Assembly: GCA_003511845.1 (NCBI GenBank)
Contig: DOIV01000298.1
Location: 4,987 to 11,945, forward strand
DNA length: 6,959 nt
Direction: 5' to 3'
From: Flavobacteriaceae bacterium
GTDB taxonomy: Bacteria > Bacteroidota > Bacteroidia > Flavobacteriales > Flavobacteriaceae
The notes under the pieces: model-generated
What the model was told of the DNA's origin: nothing
Database searches by the model: none
The model's input: the letters and a program-made list of their open reading frames with translations, nothing else
Part shown: piece by piece, positions 1 through 6,298 of the stretch
Numbering within the stretch: position 1 is the first letter of the stretch
Layout of the letters: each line of letters begins with the position of its first letter
Translations under genes and position numbers: made by a program

Positions 1-2301
1 CCAGAAAAAGTCTAGGTTTACGTTGTCTAGTAAATTGTATTTCAACCTTAGTTCTAAACCAGATGTTGTAGCATTACTAAGATTAATAAAAGTAAAATAA
101 TCTATTTTATTATCATTATTAGCGTCTACTGCAATTTTTTCTATCATATTGGTAACATCATTATAAAACCCAACTACCTCATAAAAGAAACGATTATTAT
201 TCCCGCTAATAGCTAATTCATAGGTGTTAATACTTTCAGGATTAATGTCGTAAGCTGTTTTGTTAAATTGTGGTAAAACTGTATGAGCTCCAAGTTGCAA
301 ACCAGCTGGTGTGTTTTTTTGAATAAACAACTCACGTATATCTGGAACTCTATAACCTTGAGCAAAATTAGCACGTAGGCTAATTAGTTCATCAAATTTA
401 TTAACCGCTCCAATTCTAAATGTAAATTTATCATTAGTGTTAGATTGATGGATATTTCCAAGTCCATCTGTATATGATTTTTGTGTATAAGCATCATAAC
501 GTCCACCAATTGTTAGATTAAAATTATCAGTTATATTCCATTCGTCTTGAAGATAAAAAGCTAAATAATTAACGTTTCTTTCATCAAAGCCAGGACCTTG
601 TGAGAAAACAGTTGCCTCACGACCTTCTGTACGGTATTCTCCTCCCAATATAATTGTTTGTGATTTTGAAGCAACCCAAGTCGTATAAGCTTCAAAAGAG
701 GTAATAGTAACATCAGCACTCATTCCGCTTGCAGCAGATTTTTCTTCAGTAGGATAACCAAAATCTGCAAATTCTTTTAAAGTACTTGTATTTCTCTTTT
801 TATAAAAAGAATTATAAACTCGTGCATAAAATTTTAATTTATCAATTGGAGTATAATTTAAATCAATAGAGGTGTCAAATCTGTAATTGTCATCTTTTGA
901 GTTTACTGGTACATTCCATGCAGGAATTCGTCCTCTAACTTTACCAAATTTTTCGAAAAAAGAAATAGGAGTCCCATTTAAATTATAACCGACAATAGGA
1001 TTTATCTTATGTCCAATAGGAGCTTTGTATCCCATAGGATGAAAGAAACCATTATAAACACCTTTTCTATCTTCTTGAAAGTAATTTACATCTATACCTG
1101 TAGTGAATTTATCTGAAAAATCATAATCTAAACGACCGCCAATAGTAGAAACAAAAGAACCTTCAATATAAGTAACATCTGTATTATAATTATCTTTGAT
1201 ATTACCTGAAACTGCTGATCTAAATTGATTAAATGCATTTTGAGCTGCTATTCTATCTGAAAGTAAGTTTGCAGGGTTCAAAGGCATAGGCTTAACAGAC
1301 CCATCAGCTTGCATATAAAAAGGTTTTCCTCCAGTAGGTCCATTAGGATTTAGATATCCAGGAGAAGGGGGTGTTTGAGAAGGAGCATGACGCCCTCCAC
1401 CTACTTTAGTATTTGTTTTTTCTAGCTCTGTATATGAGCTTCTATTTTGAGAAGATCCGTATAAACTGTAACGAAGCTTGCCTAAACTCCCTCTAATATT
1501 CGCATTTACAGGAAAGTTAGCTCCGTCTCCATCGGCATTAGCTCCATAACTAATATTAACATCTCCAGTAAAAACACCTTTAGATTTTTTAGTGATGATA
1601 TTAATTACACCTCCCATTGCATCGGCTCCATATAAAGCTGACATCGATCCTTTTATAATTTCAATTCTTTCGATCATAGAAGCAGGAATACGATCCATTT
1701 CATATGGGTTTTTTACTTCACTAGATATTCTACGACCATCCAGTAGCCACAGAGTTCCTGCTCCACCAATTCCTCTAATTGTAACTGAACTTTTTGAAGC
1801 ACTACTGGCAGAAGGAAATGTACCGTATTGTAAATTTAACCCAGGTGTATTTTGAAAAATATCTTTAACCGTTTGAGCCCCCATTCGCTCTATGTCTTTG
1901 GCGTTAATAACCTCAACTGATGCCGTTACTCTATCAATAGTTTTTTTAGTACGTGTGGCACTTACAAAAACTTCATCTAAAGCCAGTGGGTCTTCAGATA
2001 GTTTAAATATTAGGTCTATTGTTTTGTTAGCTTCAATATCAATTTCTTGTTCTAATGTAGTATAGCCTACATGCGATATTTTAATAATGTATTTACCTAT
2101 TTCAAGATTGGAGATGTTAAAACGTCCGTTAAAATCAGTTGTAGTACCTCTTTTTGTGTTTTGTACCGTTATATTGGCTTCTACAACAGGCTCATTTGTA
2201 TTCATATCCACAACCGTTCCTGATAAATTTCCTGTTTCTTGAGAGAATATCAAGTTAGTTGATAGCAAAAAAAATGGTAGTATATATGTTATTTTATTCA
2301 T
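1..2301 (-). CDS. TonB-dependent outer-membrane receptor, C-terminus cut by window edge
   Basis: My translation from the ATG at 2299-2301 stays open for 767 codons to position 1, so the end of the barrel (probably about 100 residues) is outside the window. Residues 1-20 are a signal peptide. Residues about 25-103 are a carboxypeptidase-regulatory-like beta domain (SGTVVD, then FNGRFNI and VGYTT), typical of Bacteroidota receptors. A TonB-box-like stretch, DEVFVSATRT, is at 109-118. The plug domain spans about 120-238 and includes the signature ending GADAMGGVINIITKK. The barrel carries GYRVPDIRELF at 649-659 and a late NLSNATTSGLEL strand at 740-751. Overall it resembles the CirA/FepA/BtuB type of receptor, which imports siderophores, cobalamin or metal complexes with TonB energy; the substrate cannot be read from sequence. 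It starts 23 bp after the upstream gene with no Shine-Dalgarno sequence, so it is probably the last visible gene of the operon. Confidence 0.95.
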   Translation of the reverse strand, partial: MNKITYILPFFLLSTNLIFSQETGNLSGTVVDMNTNEPVVEANITVQNTKRGTTTDFNGRFNISNLEIGKYIIKISHVGYTTLEQEIDIEANKTIDLIFKLSEDPLALDEVFVSATRTKKTIDRVTASVEVINAKDIERMGAQTVKDIFQNTPGLNLQYGTFPSASSASKSSVTIRGIGGAGTLWLLDGRRISSEVKNPYEMDRIPASMIERIEIIKGSMSALYGADAMGGVINIITKKSKGVFTGDVNISYGANADGDGANFPVNANIRGSLGKLRYSLYGSSQNRSSYTELEKTNTKVGGGRHAPSQTPPSPGYLNPNGPTGGKPFYMQADGSVKPMPLNPANLLSDRIAAQNAFNQFRSAVSGNIKDNYNTDVTYIEGSFVSTIGGRLDYDFSDKFTTGIDVNYFQEDRKGVYNGFFHPMGYKAPIGHKINPIVGYNLNGTPISFFEKFGKVRGRIPAWNVPVNSKDDNYRFDTSIDLNYTPIDKLKFYARVYNSFYKKRNTSTLKEFADFGYPTEEKSAASGMSADVTITSFEAYTTWVASKSQTIILGGEYRTEGREATVFSQGPGFDERNVNYLAFYLQDEWNITDNFNLTIGGRYDAYTQKSYTDGLGNIHQSNTNDKFTFRIGAVNKFDELISLRANFAQGYRVPDIRELFIQKNTPAGLQLGAHTVLPQFNKTAYDINPESINTYELAISGNNNRFFYEVVGFYNDVTNMIEKIAVDANNDNKIDYFTFINLSNATTSGLELRLKYNLLDNVNLDFFW

Positions 2302-2324
2302 GATTTAAATATTTAATTAATTGT

Positions 2325-4067
2325 TTATAATTTGTTAGTAATAAATTTAGTTAGCAGGTCCCATTGGTCTTTATTTAAAACATCATTTTTCATAAAATCT
2401 CTACATACGGTTTTAGTAACAGTAATTTTATGACGAATTTTTTCCATTTCTTTTAATTTTTGTACTATTTCATCTTTTGGCTTTTTTTCTAAAGATAGTT
2501 GCCTTATTAATTTTTCCAAATTTGCAATTTTTGAGTGAGCCATAACAGCATTAGAATGTCGATCTTTACTCCAATTTGCCAGTTGATTTATTTGCTCTTT
2601 ACTTAGTTTTAAATTATCAACATGAAAAACATCTATCATGTAATTTGGTACAGGACTCATTCTGCCAAGAGGATCTCCCATTTCATAAGGATTAGCTTTG
2701 TTGTATTTCTCCACTAAAGATTCCCATTGCTCTTTGGTTAATACATTAGCAACAGCATCTCTGCACGTTGTTTTTATTTCGTCTAATTCTATTCTTAATA
2801 TTCCAAATTCTTTACTTAGCTTTTCTAATTCTTTTGCATCTGATCTATTTAAAGATTTCTGTTTAATTGTTTTTGCCAACGCAACAATTTTTTGATTTAT
2901 TGGCATTGCCTTAGGCTTAAAATTATCTTTTAAAGCAAGTAATTCTTTTTGTTGTTCTTCATTTATATTAAAATCTGAGATATTGGTTAAAACAAAGCCC
3001 ATATACCCAGGAACTGATGATGATTTTAGTGTAGCCTTAGTTTGTTTTTTATTACCAAAATAAAAAACATCATCTGGTAATTTACCACCTATCAATTCAG
3101 GTTTCGATTTGTGTAACACCTTATAAAATGCTTCTAGTTTTGGTCTTACTTCGTTCGCATCAATAGATTTTAACAAAACATTTTTCATTGCATCTGTTAC
3201 AGCATTTTCATTTAGTTGAGGAATATGTTTTACAACCATTTTAGCAGTTTCTTCTGGATGCTCCATACACCATTCCGTTGCCTTTTTATAGGCTGTATTA
3301 AATGCTTTCAATAACTTAGGGTTTTTTAAAATATCTGACCCAGCCATTATACCTGCAATAGGTATTTCATTTTCTGTATTAAATAACCTTCCCCATTCGT
3401 CTTGAAGATCAACAGAACGATAAATATCTGGTGCAACAACACTTGATAATCCTGATTTTGATTTTTCAATTACCATAGAAACTGCTGGGTCAATGAGAAG
3501 TGCATTATCTGTCCGTCTCATAATCATTTTTTTTGCTGCATCCATTGGGGAAGGCACATAATTGAGTTTAAAATCTTTTTCAGGATCTAAACCTTGTTTT
3601 TTAGCCAATTCCATAAATACGATATGAGGCATATCCCCTCTAAAAGGCATTGTTATTTCTTCCCCTTTAAAGTCTGCTAATGTTTTTTTATCATCACTTC
3701 TAGAGACTAACCACATAGCTCTCCAGATGGAAATATTCAATAATTTTACATCAATATTTTTATTATATAATGTAGCTGCAACGTTAGAAGGAACAGCAAA
3801 AACATCTGCTTGTTTACTTGCAACAAGTGCTCTGAGTTGGTCTGGAGTTTTCCAAAGAATAAGTTCAGATTTTAATGTATCATTATCAAAAGTACCATCT
3901 TCTATCATTTTTATAATAGGGTAAGATACAGGTGCAAAAGGTACTGCAAAGACTATATTTTCTTTTGTGTTTTTAACTTTTTTAAGTTCAAAATCATCTC
4001 TATTATTAAAGTAGATTATGGCTCCAATAATAAGTAAAACGGGAATTATATATTTTAGTTTTTTCAT
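2325..4067 (-). CDS. Membrane-anchored ABC-type substrate-binding protein fused to two Spy/CpxP-like domains
   Basis: This is a 580-residue protein. Residues 6-20 are a hydrophobic anchor with no lipobox cysteine, so it is probably tethered to the inner membrane and faces the periplasm. Residues about 36-335 look like a substrate-binding protein of the NMT1/SsuA/NrtA superfamily (COG0715-like), with FAVPFAPVSYP at 40-50, a QLRALVASKQADVFAVPS stretch at 77-94 and LADFKG at 130-135. The remaining 245 residues are two copies of a helical domain, at about 352-456 and 473-576. Each begins VPxYM, has an early LTxxQ-like motif (NINEEQ, LKLSKEQ), a TxCRD motif (C435, C555) and a late LTKEQW or LNKDQW. 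Paired LTxxQ motifs are the mark of Spy/CpxP/ZraP periplasmic chaperones and metal sensors. Binding proteins of this family usually end near residue 330, so the tail is an unusual fusion. The start is fixed by AAGGA six bases upstream, which overlaps the cupin stop codon and suggests coupled translation. The ligand is unknown. Confidence 0.85.
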   Translation of the reverse strand: MKKLKYIIPVLLIIGAIIYFNNRDDFELKKVKNTKENIVFAVPFAPVSYPIIKMIEDGTFDNDTLKSELILWKTPDQLRALVASKQADVFAVPSNVAATLYNKNIDVKLLNISIWRAMWLVSRSDDKKTLADFKGEEITMPFRGDMPHIVFMELAKKQGLDPEKDFKLNYVPSPMDAAKKMIMRRTDNALLIDPAVSMVIEKSKSGLSSVVAPDIYRSVDLQDEWGRLFNTENEIPIAGIMAGSDILKNPKLLKAFNTAYKKATEWCMEHPEETAKMVVKHIPQLNENAVTDAMKNVLLKSIDANEVRPKLEAFYKVLHKSKPELIGGKLPDDVFYFGNKKQTKATLKSSSVPGYMGFVLTNISDFNINEEQQKELLALKDNFKPKAMPINQKIVALAKTIKQKSLNRSDAKELEKLSKEFGILRIELDEIKTTCRDAVANVLTKEQWESLVEKYNKANPYEMGDPLGRMSPVPNYMIDVFHVDNLKLSKEQINQLANWSKDRHSNAVMAHSKIANLEKLIRQLSLEKKPKDEIVQKLKEMEKIRHKITVTKTVCRDFMKNDVLNKDQWDLLTKFITNKL

Positions 4068-4076
4068 TTTAATTCC

Positions 4077-4418
4077 TTAGTTATTAATTACATTTTTCAC
4101 TCTATTCGTTTCGTCATACTTTGTTAAAGTCAAACGAACAATACTGTCTTCCATCGCTTTTAAATCGTGAGGAACACCTCCATCTAAAGCGATTAAATCT
4201 CCTTTTTTAAGGTTTAAAGTATTCTCTTTTACTCCAAAATCAATTGCTCCTTCAACAATTTCAACAACAATAGGGTAGGGGGTTTGGTGTTTTTTCATTA
4301 ATACACCCTGTTGCATTGCTATTCTGATCTCTTTGGTAAAATCAGTTTCAAACAAAACCTTTATTGCAGGTTTAGTTTCTTTGTATTCTAAGTCACTATA
4401 TATGTTTGCTTGTTTCAT
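4077..4418 (-). CDS. Small single-domain cupin protein
   Basis: This 113-residue cytoplasmic protein has no signal peptide. It has a compact cupin pattern: the first motif runs MKKHQTPYPIVVEIVEG (residues 41-57), giving H44 and E53, and the second runs KKGDLIALDGGVPHDLKA (71-88), giving H84. The usual HxH pair is reduced to one histidine (HQ), so a metal site would have three ligands at most. Its size and lack of other domains leave the role open: metal or small-ligand sensing, or an enzyme on a small substrate. It starts two bases after the lipoprotein stop codon and ends nine bases before the binding-protein gene, so it is almost certainly co-transcribed and translationally coupled with both. 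A cytoplasmic protein between three envelope proteins suggests an accessory or sensory job in the same pathway, which is inference. Confidence 0.85.
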   Translation of the reverse strand: MKQANIYSDLEYKETKPAIKVLFETDFTKEIRIAMQQGVLMKKHQTPYPIVVEIVEGAIDFGVKENTLNLKKGDLIALDGGVPHDLKAMEDSIVRLTLTKYDETNRVKNVINN

Positions 4419-4420
4419 AA

Positions 4421-5176
4421 TTATTGCTTTTTATAAGTTGTCCAACCCTTAATAGAATTGTATTTGGTTTTATATAAAAGTTCTAAATCATCATACCAAT
4501 TGATATGTAATTGTAGAGAATCACTTTCTTTCGTTTTTTGATAAAAAATCAATAAATATTGATTTTCATATTTCCCAACCCATCTTCGTCCACCAGAATG
4601 ATAACTTAATTTTTTTATTGGCTTATTATTATAAACAAAGCTTGTGTCACTTACTGTGATAGTATTTGTCTTACTTGAAAAAGTTCCAGAAAAAGGTAAC
4701 GATTCCGTTGTTTTATAGCCTTTTAAAGTATAAGTATTCCAGCCATGATCTTCTGTGGCATCCTCTTTTGGTTTTGTAAATTGAAGTGCCTCCTTTAACC
4801 CATTTGTTTTACATAGGCGTTTATAAATAGTTAGTGTACTGTCTGTTTTATTTTTAAAAAACAATACATAAACTTTCTTGTCTGTAGATTCTCCTATCCA
4901 TTTATTCTGTTTAGAATTAAAGGATAGTTTTTTCATCGGATAATCTGTACTATGTATTTTTCCTTTCATCTCATATAAAATGCTATCCGCAAAAAAAGTA
5001 TGAATTGATTCTTGTGTGCTACCCATTAATTGAAATGACCAAGAATATTCTCCTTGATAAGGAAATGCATCATAGATAAATTCCTTTTTGTGTTTTTCGA
5101 TATCTTCTTTACTGTTTTTATAAGAACAAGAAGAAAGAAAGAGTGCAATCGTTACTATTAGGATAGACTTCATCAT
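4421..5176 (-). CDS. Putative lipoprotein with two tandem copies of a beta-rich domain
   Basis: I do not recognise the family. I start it at the double ATG at 5171-5176, giving 251 residues. There it has AAGG upstream and begins with a lipoprotein signal, MMKSILIVTIALFLSSC, with the lipobox cysteine at residue 17. A longer reading frame from 5296 adds 40 residues that precede this signal and lie largely in an inserted repeat, so it is not credible. After the signal the protein repeats itself. Copy 1 (about 39-152) has PYQGEYSW, KKLSFNS, KWIGE, YVLFFKNK, DSTLTIY and HGWNTYTLK. Copy 2 (about 161-250) has PFSGTFSS, KKLSYHS, RWVGK, YLLIFYQK, DSLQLHI and KGWTTYKK in the same order. The alternating pattern suggests small beta-barrels or sandwiches. 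It is the first gene of the four-gene operon, behind a predicted promoter and an FNR-like palindrome. It probably sits in the periplasm or outer membrane. Confidence 0.8.
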   Translation of the reverse strand: MMKSILIVTIALFLSSCSYKNSKEDIEKHKKEFIYDAFPYQGEYSWSFQLMGSTQESIHTFFADSILYEMKGKIHSTDYPMKKLSFNSKQNKWIGESTDKKVYVLFFKNKTDSTLTIYKRLCKTNGLKEALQFTKPKEDATEDHGWNTYTLKGYKTTESLPFSGTFSSKTNTITVSDTSFVYNNKPIKKLSYHSGGRRWVGKYENQYLLIFYQKTKESDSLQLHINWYDDLELLYKTKYNSIKGWTTYKKQ

Positions 5177-5203
5177 AATTGCCTTATTTAGATTAATTCT
5201 AAA

Positions 5204-5211
5204 CAAAGATA
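5204..5211 (-). promoter_or_regulatory. Predicted Bacteroidota -7 promoter element of the four-gene operon
   Basis: Read on the minus strand the sequence is TATCTTTG, an exact match to the Bacteroidota -7 consensus TAnnTTTG. It would place the transcription start near 5198-5200, leaving a leader of about 23 bases before the ATG at 5176. I see no -33 TTG at the expected distance. That would fit a promoter that needs an activator, and an FNR-like palindrome covers the -33 to -50 region. Confidence 0.55.
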
Positions 5212-5231
5212 TTAAAAAAAAGAATTCTTGT

Positions 5232-5249
5232 TTATGATTTGAATCATAA
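5232..5249. promoter_or_regulatory. FNR-type operator candidate (18-bp imperfect palindrome)
   Basis: The sequence TTATGATTTGAATCATAA has 8-bp arms that pair perfectly around a two-base centre. It contains TGAT-N4-ATCA (5235-5246), the core of the FNR consensus TTGAT-N4-ATCAA. Its centre, 5240.5, is about 41 bp upstream of the transcription start predicted from the -7 element, which is the classic position of a class II activator site. A Crp/Fnr regulator with an FNR-like recognition helix is encoded next to it. Binding is inferred from these coincidences. Confidence 0.55.
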
Positions 5250-5254
5250 TTTAT
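5247..5254. repeat. Target-site duplication, left copy
   Basis: TAATTTAT lies directly outside the left terminal inverted repeat of the 175-bp element and is repeated in the same orientation at 5430-5437, directly outside the right one. It is an 8-bp perfect direct repeat. Its first three bases overlap the right end of the FNR-like palindrome. Confidence 0.7.
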
Positions 5255-5294
5255 TTGTATGTCCGTAAAGAGACATAAAGTATTTGGAGTCGTC

Positions 5295-5327
5295 ATTCTG
5301 TCCCGAAGCTTCGGGAGATTTCAGAAT
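5295..5327. repeat. Compound hairpin A
   Basis: The inner perfect 14-bp palindrome CCCGAAGCTTCGGG (5302-5315) is enclosed by an outer stem, ATTCTG (5295-5300) with CAGAAT (5322-5327). The block from 5291 matches the reverse complement of hairpin B at 25 of 27 bases. The stem is strong, but no clear run of T follows it on either strand, so intrinsic terminator activity is uncertain. Confidence 0.7.
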
Positions 5328-5362
5328 TTCATTTAGCTGTATATAAGACTCATAACAATGAG

Positions 5363-5394
5363 ACCCTGAAACTCCCGAAGCTTCGGGACAGGGT
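5363..5394. repeat. Compound hairpin B, inverted copy of hairpin A
   Basis: The same 14-bp palindrome (5374-5387) is enclosed by an outer stem of different sequence, ACCCTG (5363-5368) with CAGGGT (5389-5394). Two base pairs differ from hairpin A and both sides have changed together, so pairing is kept. It is the first structure that transcripts from the regulator gene would meet, so it may slow or end read-through, although no T-run follows. Confidence 0.7.
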
Positions 5395-5429
5395 GACGTA
5401 GTTGATTATGACAAAAAACGGACATACAA

Positions 5430-5437
5430 TAATTTAT
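5430..5437. repeat. Target-site duplication, right copy
   Basis: TAATTTAT directly follows the right terminal inverted repeat and is identical to the copy at 5247-5254. The FNR-like palindrome is not reconstituted on this side, so only the left copy keeps the operator. Confidence 0.7.
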
Positions 5438-5472
5438 AAAGTTCTGCTATAAATAATAAGAAAAATGATATT

Positions 5473-6066
5473 TTACCTGTACACTTTTCTATCAATAATT
5501 TTAATAGATCCTTTGTTTTCAAGAGACTTTATAGCTCGTATTACAGTCTCTACACGTAGCCCTGTTAGGCTTGCTAACTCTTGACGTGTAAAATCAATCT
5601 TATAAAGTTTATTAGATTTTTTTTTATTTGTATAAGTCTTAAAATAATCTAGCACACTAAGTATTCTATGTTCTGGATCTTCATAAGACATTTCTGTAGC
5701 CACTAAAGATTTGTAATATAAACGTTTAGAAAAAGTTTTTACAATCTCTAGACATATCTCAGGGTTAAGAATTAGTTTATCAAAACTCTCAATAGGAAGT
5801 TCTAGTATAATGGCTTCTTTAATTACTTGAGCATTGGAAGGGTAGATTCTATCAATAAACAGAGGTGGTTCTCCAAAACTTTTTCCTTCTTTAAAAATTC
5901 CTTGAATAAATTCTTTACCATCATCGTTATAATTATTCATTTTTATTTCACCAGAGATTATTTGATAATATTTTGTTGCTTTATTTCCTTTCTGAAAAAT
6001 AAAATCGCCTTTTTTATACGTTCTTTCAGTAGCTCCATATTCCAATAAGACTTCTTTTGGTATCAT
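5473..6066 (-). CDS. Crp/Fnr-family transcriptional regulator
   Basis: This 197-residue protein has an N-terminal cyclic-nucleotide-binding-like beta-roll (about 5-115), a dimerisation helix and a C-terminal winged helix-turn-helix (about 158-192). The recognition helix reads GLRVETVIRAIKSLE (169-183). E173 and R177 match the GA-reading pair of Crp and Fnr. V172 matches V208 of FNR rather than R180 of Crp, which favours TTGAT-type half sites. The phosphate-binding cassette keeps GE (65-66), but proline 76 replaces the arginine that holds the cAMP phosphate, so cAMP binding is unlikely. There is only one cysteine (C105), so it lacks the iron-sulfur cluster ligands of classical FNR. Its signal is therefore unknown; haem, nitric oxide or redox sensing are possibilities. 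The ATG at 6064-6066 has no Shine-Dalgarno sequence. It lies just upstream of, and in the same direction as, the envelope operon it may control. Confidence 0.92.
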   Translation of the reverse strand: MIPKEVLLEYGATERTYKKGDFIFQKGNKATKYYQIISGEIKMNNYNDDGKEFIQGIFKEGKSFGEPPLFIDRIYPSNAQVIKEAIILELPIESFDKLILNPEICLEIVKTFSKRLYYKSLVATEMSYEDPEHRILSVLDYFKTYTNKKKSNKLYKIDFTRQELASLTGLRVETVIRAIKSLENKGSIKIIDRKVYR

Positions 6067-6128
6067 GATTATTCAATATTTAATTTGTATTATTCAGAAT
6101 AGATCTAAATTAAGGATTTTAGATGTCT

Positions 6129-6140
6129 TGTTACGTAACA
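6129..6140. promoter_or_regulatory. Perfect 12-bp palindrome upstream of the regulator gene
   Basis: TGTTACGTAACA is fully self-complementary and is centred 68 bp upstream of the regulator's start codon. It could be an operator, but it lacks the TGA core expected from the regulator's recognition helix, so autoregulation is uncertain. A weak -7-like sequence (TAATTTAG on the minus strand, 6105-6112) lies between it and the gene. The rest of the 6067-6298 gap contains only a short imperfect hairpin (6202-6230) and no credible gene. Confidence 0.35.
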
Positions 6141-6298
6141 TTTATTACCCTTAAAAACAGATTTAGACTGTCGTTGTTGGGTTTAAGAACCTAAACACCA
6201 GCACCTTATATTTTGTCTACTTATAGGGTGTAGTTTTTGCTAATTTTATAGTTGTGATTGTCTTCAAATAACTCGTCTAAATTCACCTCTTTTTAAGT

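Larger units (their letters stand above)
5255..5429. mobile_element. MITE-like foldback element, 175 bp, non-coding
   Basis: The element is bounded by perfect 12-bp terminal inverted repeats, TTGTATGTCCGT at 5255-5266 and its reverse complement at 5418-5429. The inverted match stops exactly at both ends. It is flanked by the 8-bp direct repeat TAATTTAT. Inside, two related hairpin blocks (5291-5327 and 5363-5398) lie in opposite orientation, so most of the element can fold back on itself around a central loop near 5330-5360. It encodes no transposase, so it would have to be moved in trans. I cannot name the parent insertion-sequence family; 8-bp duplications occur in several. The upstream in-frame ATG at 5296 of the lipoprotein reading frame lies inside the element. 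Confidence 0.75.

Noticed and set aside
1592..1855. 87-codon plus-strand reading frame
   Set aside because: It lies opposite the plug region of the TonB-dependent receptor, whose translation is a clear family match. The plus-strand product has no recognisable features.
2698..2895. 65-codon plus-strand reading frame
   Set aside because: It is antisense to the Spy-like tail of the binding-protein gene and has no family features.
3727..3924. 65-codon plus-strand reading frame
   Set aside because: It is antisense to the binding domain, which matches a known superfamily on the minus strand.
5295..5394. The paired hairpins as a CRISPR-like or attachment-site structure
   Set aside because: There are only two copies, in inverted rather than direct orientation and without regular spacers. 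They are fully explained as parts of the foldback element.
5827..6048. 73-codon plus-strand reading frame rich in Phe and Ile
   Set aside because: It is antisense to the regulator's sensory domain. The hydrophobic composition simply reflects Lys- and Glu-rich codons on the other strand.
6202..6230. Imperfect hairpin (CACCTTATA with TATAGGGTG) as a terminator for the membrane-protein gene
   Set aside because: On the transcribed minus strand the stem has a C-A mismatch and no T-run follows. The T-run is on the wrong strand for any gene here.
6232..6298. Short minus-strand reading frame (about 21 codons from a GTG with AGAG upstream) just after the membrane-protein gene
   Set aside because: It is too short and Asn/Lys-rich for AT-rich DNA, has no ATG and no recognisable motif. 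A chance frame or an unidentifiable gene remnant is equally likely.
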